From RGIG4576 sp045656705 (GTDB lineage Bacteria; Bacteroidota; Bacteroidia; Bacteroidales; Muribaculaceae), in assembly GCA_045656705.1 (NCBI GenBank), contig JAZORR010000013.1, forward strand, positions 19,990 through 83,989: 64,000 bases of DNA. The letters run 5' to 3'. A model generated the notes under the pieces. The model did no database searches. It worked only from the letters and a program-made list of their open reading frames with translations, and had not been told where the DNA came from. The position numbers and the translations under genes are program-made. Below are positions 44,301 through 53,638 of this stretch, in pieces. The number at the start of each line of letters is the position of its first letter. The first letter of the stretch is position 1.

Positions 44301-47300
44301 GTGCAATCCCCAATAAGGAGCAATCACATTGGTGTATACAGTACCACCAGGGAATGTTGCAGGAGGTTCTGGCCAAATCTTATCGTCATTGCGTTCGGTG
44401 AACGAAACGAAACCTGTGTTGTAGATATACATCTTGCTGTACTTCTTGCCATAGAATGGGAATTCGAATGGAAGATCCACAGCCACAAAGTCGTGAGAAT
44501 TGTAGTAAGAGAAATTGTTTTGCTCACCAAGGCCTGTAGTTTCGATATCTACCCAATTATACTTCACGCCTGAGCCATCGATAGAAGCAGCATAAGAGTA
44601 AGATACTTCGGCACCTTCGGCAAACTCTTCGGCAAATGTAATGTATTCAGGATTTGGATTGATAGAGTAAACAAGAGCCTCGTTACCGTTGTTGGTAATA
44701 GTAAGAGGAGCCTTCAATTCTTCACCACTATTAAGAGTCTTCTTGATTTCGGTATAACTCAAGTCAAGAGTAGGCACACCGATCACCTCACCTTGAAGGT
44801 CGATATTAAGTTCGCCTGCAGAAGTAGTGATGGTAATCTTATCGCTCACTGCACCTTCGGTTTCGGTAGGCAATGTTACAATCACATCCTTAGCCATACC
44901 TGGTTCGATAACGAATGGAGTAGCCACATCCACCTTAAAGGCACCATTAGCCACAGCAATTGCAGAAACTTCAAGAGCCGACTTACCGTTATTCTTCACT
45001 GTTACAGCCTTTTGAGCCAAAGAAGTGCGGAATACCTTACCAAAATCAACCTTTTCCTCCTCAACCACTGCATTTGGAAGCAAGTTATCGCCCACAATGT
45101 TTGCAGTAAATTTCACTAATGCAGTACCAGCATTAGGATCGTTGCTTAAGATAACAATATTATTGAAGTTTTCACCAGCATACATAGTATCATCAGCCTT
45201 AAGAGTGGCTTCGATAATTGCACTTTCACCTGGATTCACCACACCCGAAGTAGAACTTAGAGCAGCCACCATATTAGGCTTAGGAGCAACAAACTTCACT
45301 GAAGATTGATTAGTGAATTGTTTGTAAACATAAGCAGCAGGGTCGGTGCTTGATTCCCAATAATCAGCGATATCAGCCGATGTAATAGTCAATGCATCTT
45401 CGCGAGCAGGATCGAGGATACCGCAATACAATGTACTACCACTTTGGAACAAGTTCATCGACATTGGATCGTAGCTGTCGTAGAACACTTCTACGTCGCC
45501 ATTAGAAGACAACGCAATACGGAACGAAATAGGAGTATATTCTTGGTCGTAAACAAGAGCCAATACATTGTGATACTTCACCACAAACTTACCATCTTGC
45601 TTTGCATATTCCACCTTAGATTCAGGACCAAATTGAAGTTGGTGAGCATAAGCAGAGATATAACCTACATTTTCAGTACCATAAGCAGATTCAGAAACAG
45701 GAGCACGCAAAGCGTATTCAGCAATAGCAAATTGCAAACCACCGAAACTGTTGATATATACCGATTCGTACTTCTTGCCATAGAATGGGAATGCAAAACC
45801 AAGAGAGATAGGCTTAGAGTAATAATTATCATCGCTGAATGATGAAGTGATATCAGTAGCACCTATCAGTTCTGGATTACCATCGTAGGCAAAAGCTTCA
45901 GAACCATTCAAGTTAGTCATAGCTGTGTAACCAAACTTATGAGCCTTAGAAGTGCTACCTTCGATAGTTTCATTAGAGAACTTAGGGAATACATATTCAA
46001 GAGGATATTTACCTTCGTTCTTAATGCTGAAAGTAGTTTTCACTGCTTCTCCACCCACAGCAAGGTCGCCTACATTGATTTCAGCAGGATCTACCACAAT
46101 CTTAGCAGGTTCGGTAGCAACACCTTGAAGTGTTATGCTATAAGTAGCACCAGCACCATTGCTGAAAGTAAGCACACCTGTCAAGCTACCAGCTTCTTTT
46201 GGAGCAAAAGTAACATCAAATGTAGAAATAGCACGAGAAGGGAAACCACCATTGATATAAGTAGGAGCCACAAAGTTGCTTGACGAACAAGTAATCTTGT
46301 TACCGCTCAAAGCACCATAGTAGCTAAATGGACCATAACCTTCGTTATATACCTCTACAGTAAGAGTCTTTTCTTGACCGATAAGCAGATTACCAAAATC
46401 TACAATCTTAGGACCCTTCATTACAGGAGTATTACCCTTAACACTCAACGTTACAGGAAGAGCAAGTTTATTGCCTTCTGATTCGTTGGTATTGAAGCGA
46501 AGATTAAACTTATATGTGCCATTTACGATAGGTTGTCCATTTGTACCCAACACCACTTCTTGAGTTTCGCCATACTTCACAGAACCTTCAGAAGGATTAA
46601 GCACAAGCACATCGCTCCAGTCTGGGTTTTGGCTCATAGCAGTGATAGCCCAAGACACATTGTTACCAAGAGCTTCATAAGGACTACCCTTCAACGCATC
46701 GGTAAGTTTAACCCAAGTCTTACCCATATCGTTACTCATATAGCTGTAACCTGCATATTGTTCATCCTTAGCAGTAGCAAGGCCAAGAGTATAAGTATTG
46801 GTTTGAGCAGGGAAGTGATATACTACCCAGAACGATTCACCTGGAGCAAAATAGATTTGTTCGGTGAGACTGATCACCATATCAGAATAGAAATAAGAAG
46901 GAGTGATCTCTTGCACCAAGTTTGCTTGAGTAAGATTAGTGCCTTTGTAGATTTGCACCAAAGCAGTTTCACCGTAGTAAGAAGTCTTCTTCACTGCAGT
47001 CAAGTTGAAACCTTCTGGATATTGTTCAGCATCTACATAGAACCATTGTGCAGCCGAATTTGACACAGAATTATCAGATTCACCCACACTTGCAAAATAT
47101 TCATCGAAATAAGCTAAATTCTTTGGATAATCGTCTTGATTGTAACCTTCACCCTTCACCACAGCATAAGTAGTAGCTTTCTTTGAAGAAATCTTACCGC
47201 TAAATGGCTTCAAAGAAGTAACAAGAGGCTTTTTACCTACCGAATATTTAGCCACAGTAGATTGAGTGGTGCGAGCAAGACCATTCCACTTCAACAAACC

Positions 47301-49223
47301 TTCGTCTTCATTGCCTATGTTAAACTTAACAGTAGGATTTGGATTGGCAGCAGTAATATTCAAAGATAGTGACTTCTTGTCGATAGTCATCTTAGGACCA
47401 GCATTGGTAGTAGCAGTCACCACAGGCGACAATTCAGAAGCATTACCCCAACGATTGACAGCCTTCAAAGCAAGGTAATAAGTAGTAAGAGATTCAAGAC
47501 CTGTCAATTCATAAGTAGTGCTATCGCCAGATACAAGGAACTTAGTATCAATAACCTTAGTAGATACAGCAGTCAAATCGCTATTAGCATCGAACGCAGT
47601 CTTGCTATAGTACAAAATGTGGTTATTCACATTGTTGTCGCTTGATGCAGGAATAGTCCATCCGATAGTGATATTATCTTGGCCAGGATAAGCACTCAAT
47701 GAAGCCACAGCCTCAGGAGCAGTTCCATCGCCCATAGCAAGAGCCTTAGCAGCATCCACATATCCACTACCAAACAAACCTTCAGCAGCAGGATTTGCAG
47801 TATAGAAGTCATTGACCGAAGTTATGATTTGTTGGCGAAGAGTTTCGTTAATCAATTCAGCCTTACCATGCTTCGACAAGAATAGAGCCGCAATACCCGA
47901 CACGTGAGGAGTTGCCATAGATGTACCTTCGCTGAAACCATAAGAGTTGTCTGGGAGAGTACTTAAAATACCATGAGCATCGCCATAGTCCAAAAGACCA
48001 CCAGGTGCCACCACGTCAACCCATTCACCATAGTTAGAATAACTTGCAGGAGCAAGGTCGTCGGTCATAGCAGCCACAGCCAACACAGGTTCGTAGCATC
48101 CAGGATACCAATTGCCAGTAGAAGCATCGTTACCTGCAGCAAAGATACATAGACCACCATTCATATTCTCGCTACGAGCAGTCTTAGTGAAATAGTCGAT
48201 AGCATCAAGCACAGATTGTTCTTTATAGTCGGCAGTAGCCCAACCCCAAGAACATTGTGCAATTGTAGCACCACGTTCGGCAGCATACACAAGGGCAGCA
48301 GCAAAATCGGCATCACCCGAACCCGAACGAGAGTCGAATACTTGCACCGAAATCATCTTCACACCGCTATCGGCATCACCGTTACCACCAGCTACACCAG
48401 CCACACCTTTACCATTGTTGTTGACAGCAGCCACTGTACCGGCTACGTGAGTACCATGGTCGTGAGGATAGATTTCGGCAGAATTAGTACAAAAGTTCCA
48501 ACCATAGATATCGTCGACATATCCATTGCCATCATCGTCTACACCTTTTTTACCGTTCAACTCAGCCTTATTTACAGCCACATTTGCAGCAAGGTCTTCG
48601 TGATTTATATCGATACCACCATCGATGATAGCAACGGTAACGTTAGGATTACCTGTAGTCACCTTCCATGCTTCAAACAAGTTGATATCGGCACCTGCCT
48701 TACTTTGTGCCAAACTACCATCGTTGAAATAGTGCCATTGAGACGACAAACGAGGGTCGTTGAAAGGCATTGCCACACTTGCAGCCTTAGGCGCTAATGA
48801 CGCTTTGCGGAAACGTGCATTTTCTTTTAGTTCCATTGGTACCACGCAATGTGCGTCTTGCACTCCGGCTGTGCGCTTAAGCACGCTTAATGCCTGTGCA
48901 TTTGTTACACCTTCGTCGAAGGTTATTTCATACCAGCGATCCAAGCCAAACTTAGCTCTTTGAGCTTCAAAATTGGGCGCATAAGGAAACACTCTGCGAA
49001 TACTGTAGGCCTTGATAGCCTTAGCCGATGCATCGAGTGGCTGAATACCAGTCTTCAACACACCTGCAGTGTGCATACGAGGAGCATTACCCACTTGAAG
49101 TGCAACTTCTGGTTGCAACTTCACTCGGATAACACCCTTCTTAGCATCATCAGCATACGCAAAAATACTGCCACTCATCACCATAATGAGCAACAATAAC
49201 AGTCTTAATGTTAAATTTTGCAT
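41376..49223 (-). CDS. giant T9SS subtilase with FN3 and ASH-like repeats (2615 residues)
   Basis: A secreted S8 protease. The signal peptide (1-24) is followed by a propeptide-like region to ~150, then a subtilase domain with Asp201 (AIIDGGIDI), His256 (HDHGTHVAG), Asn365 (AAGNDAS) and Ser435 (GTSMATPHV), all intact. A fibronectin type III module lies at ~500-605. The large middle part alternates ASPM/SPD-2-type beta modules (VDPAEINVGDL..., VEEEKVDFGKVF...) with two copies of a lectin-like module marked by FPFYGKKY. Cadherin-like sheets and a type A T9SS sorting domain (VEVYPNPVAETLFV to ...FHVVKK) close it. It should be displayed or released at the cell surface; degradation of host or dietary protein is inferred. 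Confidence 0.93.
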   Translation of the reverse strand: MQNLTLRLLLLLIMVMSGSIFAYADDAKKGVIRVKLQPEVALQVGNAPRMHTAGVLKTGIQPLDASAKAIKAYSIRRVFPYAPNFEAQRAKFGLDRWYEITFDEGVTNAQALSVLKRTAGVQDAHCVVPMELKENARFRKASLAPKAASVAMPFNDPRLSSQWHYFNDGSLAQSKAGADINLFEAWKVTTGNPNVTVAIIDGGIDINHEDLAANVAVNKAELNGKKGVDDDGNGYVDDIYGWNFCTNSAEIYPHDHGTHVAGTVAAVNNNGKGVAGVAGGNGDADSGVKMISVQVFDSRSGSGDADFAAALVYAAERGATIAQCSWGWATADYKEQSVLDAIDYFTKTARSENMNGGLCIFAAGNDASTGNWYPGCYEPVLAVAAMTDDLAPASYSNYGEWVDVVAPGGLLDYGDAHGILSTLPDNSYGFSEGTSMATPHVSGIAALFLSKHGKAELINETLRQQIITSVNDFYTANPAAEGLFGSGYVDAAKALAMGDGTAPEAVASLSAYPGQDNITIGWTIPASSDNNVNNHILYYSKTAFDANSDLTAVSTKVIDTKFLVSGDSTTYELTGLESLTTYYLALKAVNRWGNASELSPVVTATTNAGPKMTIDKKSLSLNITAANPNPTVKFNIGNEDEGLLKWNGLARTTQSTVAKYSVGKKPLVTSLKPFSGKISSKKATTYAVVKGEGYNQDDYPKNLAYFDEYFASVGESDNSVSNSAAQWFYVDAEQYPEGFNLTAVKKTSYYGETALVQIYKGTNLTQANLVQEITPSYFYSDMVISLTEQIYFAPGESFWVVYHFPAQTNTYTLGLATAKDEQYAGYSYMSNDMGKTWVKLTDALKGSPYEALGNNVSWAITAMSQNPDWSDVLVLNPSEGSVKYGETQEVVLGTNGQPIVNGTYKFNLRFNTNESEGNKLALPVTLSVKGNTPVMKGPKIVDFGNLLIGQEKTLTVEVYNEGYGPFSYYGALSGNKITCSSSNFVAPTYINGGFPSRAISTFDVTFAPKEAGSLTGVLTFSNGAGATYSITLQGVATEPAKIVVDPAEINVGDLAVGGEAVKTTFSIKNEGKYPLEYVFPKFSNETIEGSTSKAHKFGYTAMTNLNGSEAFAYDGNPELIGATDITSSFSDDNYYSKPISLGFAFPFYGKKYESVYINSFGGLQFAIAEYALRAPVSESAYGTENVGYISAYAHQLQFGPESKVEYAKQDGKFVVKYHNVLALVYDQEYTPISFRIALSSNGDVEVFYDSYDPMSMNLFQSGSTLYCGILDPAREDALTITSADIADYWESSTDPAAYVYKQFTNQSSVKFVAPKPNMVAALSSTSGVVNPGESAIIEATLKADDTMYAGENFNNIVILSNDPNAGTALVKFTANIVGDNLLPNAVVEEEKVDFGKVFRTSLAQKAVTVKNNGKSALEVSAIAVANGAFKVDVATPFVIEPGMAKDVIVTLPTETEGAVSDKITITTSAGELNIDLQGEVIGVPTLDLSYTEIKKTLNSGEELKAPLTITNNGNEALVYSINPNPEYITFAEEFAEGAEVSYSYAASIDGSGVKYNWVDIETTGLGEQNNFSYYNSHDFVAVDLPFEFPFYGKKYSKMYIYNTGFVSFTERNDDKIWPEPPATFPGGTVYTNVIAPYWGLHTMDQSKTAGTYHYVTDDQAIISWMEYGNTMNMGVCYQLIMSKDGSFKFQYKSYGEYAVIFSIFGLAGISNENGSVGVKIPERYVQFGNAVEFTPVVDVTVPAGANRTIDIDVKTDKLAGVYNSNITINSNVPSKEKVEIPIELNIVGVAKPVFPTDTIVVERIIGSYDGYREDLPNGGVTGMGAMYEAAIKIENHGTAAFTITNVVNGGPSIYDEWFDMYTPIFSTYYYAPELDWITGEPTGNYAWSQYFDYTPVTVDNNGTYFTIPMIDYTTAYTPGTYDVPLTFYYNESDVAVVNVRFIVTQAPYAVLDKSEIRVENAAENHSSIETVTLSNAGQYKMTYELRMDPTGVGEQGSEDQGGGIAPMDKKVAINPMSVANTSLLRAKIKSEIEPMATSTNTYDTPQDFEHNNALFYPAMPGNTTAHQYGAGNTYNEYKIATAFVAPAEGFNISHIYTAAYVADLKNVDIVVEVVRGGDSADPTTGVVVGKGTFHIDEMEGGRFIIVPLDKAVYMNPNEEFHVIVSYPVGVEYPGFVCYKEESVVSNRYMAYVEGYGWFDLAALFKDQYGSLGHILSCLETVAGDAWVRLLNEEKIGVLEAPAEGGENQGGDPGVGGGAVVGPLSTNDAPASSVELKVQINAAAAPLVKGNKAVLVIKTSDPTQPIINFPIYLDKNGAPTINAPAETVYAKEAETTSVNIAVVDEDADDFTLIFSSPAQLASVKAVTAIDATAEVTTAEDGTITVKNAPAGVNVEVAIAPAYGDAGKYAFSLSAIDVYNNEAQALVNYEVEHVNRAPEAVAMKDIELSLDAASPIISYENLFADPDGDKMTYSMSLSNSGVVTAFTTANGVIFVGTAVGEVEVTVVATDSNGASSSNTFKVIVSTTSTGIDENSLNAKVEVYPNPVAETLFVTCDFSAKETSYTIYAANGAKVYSSLEASTQGVAKAINVAELAEGVYILQVVTEDGVATFHVVKK

Positions 49224-49289
49224 AATGAATGATTTAGAAATTAATAATTATAGATTGTTGAATTTTATTTTATCTTTGATAAAATTGTG

Positions 49290-49297
49290 CAAATATA
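49290..49297 (-). promoter_or_regulatory. -7 box of the giant subtilase gene
   Basis: Minus-strand TATATTTG (plus 49290-49297), 67 bp before the start codon. TATCTTTG on the plus strand at 49271-49278 lies within the leader and has no gene to serve. Confidence 0.45.
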
Positions 49298-49395
49298 GTA
49301 AAATTCTCTATCTCATAGGGGGTAAATACAAATTATTTTTAGTAAAAGGTAATTTTCAAGCATTTAAGGGAATTCCCCATAATATTTTCATAGCA

Positions 49396-49428
49396 AAAGC
49401 AACAAAAGAAAACGCCAAGCAGCATAGC
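49396..49428 (+). repeat. degraded copy of part of the 51-residue protein gene
   Basis: These 33 nt match 41164-41195 except for one substitution and one inserted base. In the first gene the bases encode KAAKENAKRIA; here the frame is short and ends soon after. The rest of 49224-49514 shows no gene. Confidence 0.55.
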
Positions 49429-49514
49429 TACTCGGTGTAATTAGGTGAGTATTTTCGCTCTATCAAAGAATACAGAAAAGGCTAATTGCTCAAATTCTTC
49501 AATTATTAGTACTA

Positions 49515-49757
49515 TTAATTCAAAGATTTAACAATCCATTTACCACCCTTAGTAGGACCTATACGCTCAATGACTCCATCAGCTTTCAAACGAGCAAGAT
49601 GTTTCTCTACAGCTTTGGATGTAATTCCCAACTTTTGAGATAAAGCCACAGCAGTCAAACTACCATCTTCAGATAGAAATGCAATGATTTTCTCCCTACT
49701 TTTTTCGGTTTCTTCCCTACCTTTTACTGAGAGATTTACAAAATTCTTGAAATTCCC
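49515..49757 (-). pseudogene. remnant of a winged-helix DNA-binding protein
   Basis: On the minus strand 80 codons are open between TAA (49758-49760) and TAA (49515-49517) with no ATG, GTG or TTG suitable near the 5' end. They encode a clear winged helix: SREKIIAFLSEDG, then LTAVALSQKLGITSKAV, EKHLARLKADGVIERIG, KGGKWIVKSLN. Such domains form the C-terminus of AlbA_2/AAA_4 or Fic-type regulatory proteins in Bacteroidales. The 5' part is missing and polA abuts it 8 bp upstream, so it is a truncated leftover. Confidence 0.6.
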
Positions 49758-49764
49758 TTAATCA

Positions 49765-52554
49765 TCAATGTGCTTCGAGCCAGTTATGGGCTACTCCAGC
49801 CGATGGTATCATCTCCACTCGTCCGTGATATGCACCTCGCATCTCGGCAAGCACAATTTCCTTCACACGCTCAAGTTCTTCGGGTACTACATCAAAGTTT
49901 AATTCATCGTGTACCTGCATAATCATCTTCGAGCGTAGGTTTTCCTCCTTAAAACGGCGATAAATGCGTACCATAGCTATTTTTATAATGTCGGCAGCAG
50001 TGCCTTGTATAGGTGCATTGATAGCATTGCGTTCAGAGAATCCACGCACTATAGCGTTACGCGAATTGATATCGGGCAGCATACGACGGCGACCAAATTT
50101 AGTGGTCACATATTCCAATTCCTTACCCTTGGCAATGGCTGCATCCATATATTCTTTTACCTTCGGGAACATCTCAAAATATCCATCAATCAACATCTTA
50201 GCCTCGGCACGAGGGATTTCAAGGCGTTGAGAAAGGCCGAATGCCGATATACCATACAAAATACCGAAGTTTGCAGTCTTCGCCTTGCGTCGTTGGTCGG
50301 GCGTTACATCTTCTATTGCTTCGTGATAGATACGAGAAGCCGTGAGAGTGTGGATATCGGCACCTTCGTTGAATGCTTGCACCATAGTTTCGTCGCCACT
50401 AAGGTCGGCCACAAGACGCAATTCTATCTGCGAATAGTCGGCCGAGAAGAACACATTACCCTCAGCAGGAATAAAAGCACGGCGTATCTCACGGCCATCG
50501 TCGGTGCGTACTGGTATGTTCTGCATATTCGGATTGGCCGATGAGAGTCTTCCTGTAGCCGTTACAGTTTGGTTATAGGTGGTGTGGATGCGTCCTGTAG
50601 TAGGATTTACCAATTGTGGCAACGCCTCAACATAGGTTGACAATAGTTTACGCAATCCACGCACATCAAGAATTTTCTCCACTATCGGACTTTTCGACTT
50701 CAGATTCATAAGCACATCTTCCGAAGTAGAATAGCGTCCACTCTTGGTCTTTTTTACCTTATCGTCGAGTTTGAGTCGCTCAAATAAGATTTCTCCCACT
50801 TGCACTGGAGATGAAATATTAAACTCGACTCCTGCGAGAGAATAGATTTCTTGTTCGATACACTTCATTCGCTCCTCAAGCACACAACGGTAGTCGGTAA
50901 GCACCGATTCATTGAGTCTCACACCGGTCATCTCCATCTCGGCAAGCACTGCTACAAGAGGAAGTTCCACATCGTTGAGCAACGATTCCATCTCAAGTGC
51001 CACTATCTTATCGTGAAGCACTTTCTTGAGTTGCAAGGTTATATCGGCAAGTTCGCACACATAATCGCAAAGTAAAGCCTCAGGCACATCACACACAGTG
51101 CGCTTGGCGCGAGTTTTTCCCTCCACTTCGATAAGCGTATCCCACGCTATGGTTTCATATCCCAATAGAGTGGAACTGAGTCGTGGCACATCGTGAGCCA
51201 ATTCAGGCTGAATGAGGTAATGAGCCAACGAAATATCGTAGTATGGAGATGTAATTTCGATGCCATCGTTGGCAAGAGCCAAGATATCAGCCTTCACATC
51301 GGCACTTATAAGGGTGGCTTGTGGATTGGTGAAGATTTTCTTGAGCGAATCTATCATCGCCACTCTCTCTTCTCCATCTTGTGGCACAGGAATATAGGCA
51401 GCCACGCCCTTCATAGCCGACACACCTACTCCAAGCACGCAACGCGACACATTGTTCTCGCCCACAGCCAGCACACTCACTGCATATTCTTTCACCGATG
51501 AAAGTTTAGAGGCAAGTTTAGCCACAAGCACAGGGCTGTCTATCACATCGTAACGATGCTCCTCAGTATTGATGTTCACTATCTTCACTTCAGCCACTTC
51601 ATCGTCTTGAGGAATATCAAACAATGATCCTTGCACCGACTCTGCAGGCTTAGACACTTGCTGCTCTGCTGCAACCACCTTATTGCCTATGATGCGAGTG
51701 ATAAGAGTGCGAAATTCAAGTTCGTTAAACACCTCATATAGTGCTGCATAATCAGGTTCCACCCTACGCATCAACTCTTCATTGAATTCTACTGGCACAT
51801 CCACCTTGATAGTGGCAAGGAACTTAGAGAATTTTATCTGTTCCACATTCTCCTCCACCTTGGTGCGTATAGCACCCTTCAATTCGTCGATGCGGTCGAT
51901 CATTGCTTCCACCGAACCAAATTGCTTGACGAGTTTGATGGCGGTAATCTTGCCCACGCCTGGACAACCAGGAATATTATCCACCTTGTCGCCCATCAAT
52001 GCAAGGATATCAATCACTTGCAGAGGACTTTCAAATTCGTAACTCTCGCAGATCTCCTTCACGCCAAGCACCTCAAATTCATTACCATGCTTGCCTGGTC
52101 GGTATTGGAATATATGTTCGTCTACCACCTGTCCGAAGTCCTTATCGGGAGTCATCATATAGGCATCAAAGCCTCTACTCTGTGCCATTTTGGCAAGAGT
52201 ACCTATCACATCATCGGCTTCATATCCCAAGCACTCTATCACAGGAATGCGATAAGCCTCGAGTATACGCTTGATGTATGGAATAGCTAAACGAATATCT
52301 TCGGGTTGAGGCGGACGCTCAGCCTTATAACCCTCAAATGCCTCGTGACGGAATGTGGGACCCGGAGGATCGAAACACACGGCCATATGTGTGGGATTTT
52401 CTCGCTTCAGCACATCCTGAAGCGTGTTGACAAAACCATATATCGCCGAAGTATTGAAACCTTTCGACGACATTCGTGGAGCGTTGATGAGCGCATAATA
52501 GGCTCTATATATAAATGCATACGCATCAAGCAAAAATAGACGATTTCGATTCAT
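49765..52554 (-). CDS. polA: DNA polymerase I
   Basis: A 929-residue Pol I. The 5'-nuclease (1-290) starts LFLLDAYAFIYRAYYAL and has the acidic motifs MTPDKDFGQ and LMGDKVDNIPG. The polymerase part (~520-929) has motif A SADYSQIELR and motif C QVHDELNFD. The 3'-5' exonuclease domain (~325-515) is present in length but its catalytic residues are changed: the DxE of motif I is replaced by Ser360-Val-Leu362, and the Asp of the YxxxD motif III by Leu502 (YVCEL); Asp423 and Asp440 remain. Proofreading is therefore probably lost, while nick translation and synthesis should be intact. Confidence 0.95.
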   Translation of the reverse strand: MNRNRLFLLDAYAFIYRAYYALINAPRMSSKGFNTSAIYGFVNTLQDVLKRENPTHMAVCFDPPGPTFRHEAFEGYKAERPPQPEDIRLAIPYIKRILEAYRIPVIECLGYEADDVIGTLAKMAQSRGFDAYMMTPDKDFGQVVDEHIFQYRPGKHGNEFEVLGVKEICESYEFESPLQVIDILALMGDKVDNIPGCPGVGKITAIKLVKQFGSVEAMIDRIDELKGAIRTKVEENVEQIKFSKFLATIKVDVPVEFNEELMRRVEPDYAALYEVFNELEFRTLITRIIGNKVVAAEQQVSKPAESVQGSLFDIPQDDEVAEVKIVNINTEEHRYDVIDSPVLVAKLASKLSSVKEYAVSVLAVGENNVSRCVLGVGVSAMKGVAAYIPVPQDGEERVAMIDSLKKIFTNPQATLISADVKADILALANDGIEITSPYYDISLAHYLIQPELAHDVPRLSSTLLGYETIAWDTLIEVEGKTRAKRTVCDVPEALLCDYVCELADITLQLKKVLHDKIVALEMESLLNDVELPLVAVLAEMEMTGVRLNESVLTDYRCVLEERMKCIEQEIYSLAGVEFNISSPVQVGEILFERLKLDDKVKKTKSGRYSTSEDVLMNLKSKSPIVEKILDVRGLRKLLSTYVEALPQLVNPTTGRIHTTYNQTVTATGRLSSANPNMQNIPVRTDDGREIRRAFIPAEGNVFFSADYSQIELRLVADLSGDETMVQAFNEGADIHTLTASRIYHEAIEDVTPDQRRKAKTANFGILYGISAFGLSQRLEIPRAEAKMLIDGYFEMFPKVKEYMDAAIAKGKELEYVTTKFGRRRMLPDINSRNAIVRGFSERNAINAPIQGTAADIIKIAMVRIYRRFKEENLRSKMIMQVHDELNFDVVPEELERVKEIVLAEMRGAYHGRVEMIPSAGVAHNWLEAH

Positions 52555-52633
52555 TACAGCAAGTTTTTCATTTCTTTATTGCGAATTTACGATTATTTTC
52601 TCAAAAGAATATCCAAAAACGCAGATTTATTGC

Positions 52634-52641
52634 TATTTTTG
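52634..52641 (+). promoter_or_regulatory. -7 box of the polyprenyl synthase operon
   Basis: TATTTTTG, 18 bp before the ATG at 52660. It lies inside any longer upstream reading of the frame and so fixes the start. Confidence 0.55.
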
Positions 52642-52659
52642 CATTTTAATCATCAAAAA

Positions 52660-53637
52660 ATGATGGGTGGAGTAAAAACAATACAAGAAAATATAGCCAA
52701 CGACTTGGCGATGCTTAATAGCATCATCAAGAATGCACTTGAGAGCGATTCTGCTCTTATGAACCAAATTGTGTCTAATTTTTTAGAGAGTAAGGGCAAG
52801 CAAATACGCCCTATACTGGTGATTTTGAGTGGACGATTTTTCGGCAAAGTGGATTCTAATGTGCTTAATGCAGGTGCTGCTATCGAACTTCTTCACAACG
52901 CATCTCTTATTCACGACGATGTAATTGATGAATCGAAAGAACGACGAGGACAACCCACCATCAATCGCATTTGGGACAATCACATCTCGGTGCTTGTGGG
53001 CGACTTCTTCGTGAGTGCTGCACTACATTGTGCCGTGCAGACCGAGAACCATCGCGTCACTGCAGTGCTTTCAAAACTCGGTAGAGAACTTTCTCTTGGC
53101 GAAATCAAGCAGATTGACAATGCTCGCCAACACAATATCGACGAAAAGGCTTATTTCGAAATCATTCGCAACAAGACGGCTTCTCTATTCAAGTGTTGTG
53201 TAGAAATGAGTGGACATGTGAACAATGCCAATCAAGAAGAACTTGACGACCTTATGCTCTTCACCGACTACCTCGGATTGTGTTTCCAAATCAAAGACGA
53301 TATTTTCGACTATTTCGAGGATAAAAACATAGGTAAACCTACGGGCAACGACCTTCGCGAAGGTAAACTCACACTGCCTCTCATCTATGCTCTCACCAAA
53401 GAAGGTGCTGCACAACAAAGTGAAATGGTGGAAATGGCTAAGAAAAACCAACTCTCTGCCGAAGAAATAGCCACCCTCATAGAATATGCAAAAACCGAAG
53501 GTGGTATCGAATATGCTTATGCTACTATGGAGCGTCTACGCGACGAGGCCTTCACTATTCTCGATAAATATGCCGATCGTCCTGTGGTGGAAGATTTCAA
53601 GACGCTATTCAATTACATCATAGCTCGCAACAAATAA
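52660..53637 (+). CDS. trans-polyprenyl diphosphate synthase (octaprenyl type)
   Basis: A 325-residue all-helical prenyltransferase that lengthens farnesyl diphosphate with isopentenyl units to make the side chain of menaquinone. The first Asp-rich motif is HDDVID (in LLHNASLIHDDVID) and the second KDDIFDYF; GKQIRP supplies the IPP-binding Lys/Arg. The start at ATG 52660 (ATGATG) follows the promoter and matches the family N-terminus. Chain length (7-9 units) cannot be told by eye. One base separates it from rnhB. Confidence 0.92.
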   Translation: MMGGVKTIQENIANDLAMLNSIIKNALESDSALMNQIVSNFLESKGKQIRPILVILSGRFFGKVDSNVLNAGAAIELLHNASLIHDDVIDESKERRGQPTINRIWDNHISVLVGDFFVSAALHCAVQTENHRVTAVLSKLGRELSLGEIKQIDNARQHNIDEKAYFEIIRNKTASLFKCCVEMSGHVNNANQEELDDLMLFTDYLGLCFQIKDDIFDYFEDKNIGKPTGNDLREGKLTLPLIYALTKEGAAQQSEMVEMAKKNQLSAEEIATLIEYAKTEGGIEYAYATMERLRDEAFTILDKYADRPVVEDFKTLFNYIIARNK

Positions 53638-53638
53638 T

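Noticed and set aside
43329..44573. Plus-strand open frame of 414 codons in the giant subtilase gene
   Set aside because: Antisense to the T9SS protein, rich in His/Ser/Ile as expected of a reverse frame; no start context or domain.
49186..49440. Plus-strand 84-codon frame across the promoter of the giant subtilase
   Set aside because: It overlaps the start of the minus-strand gene and contains the -7 box at 49290; its only recognisable part is the degraded repeat at its end.
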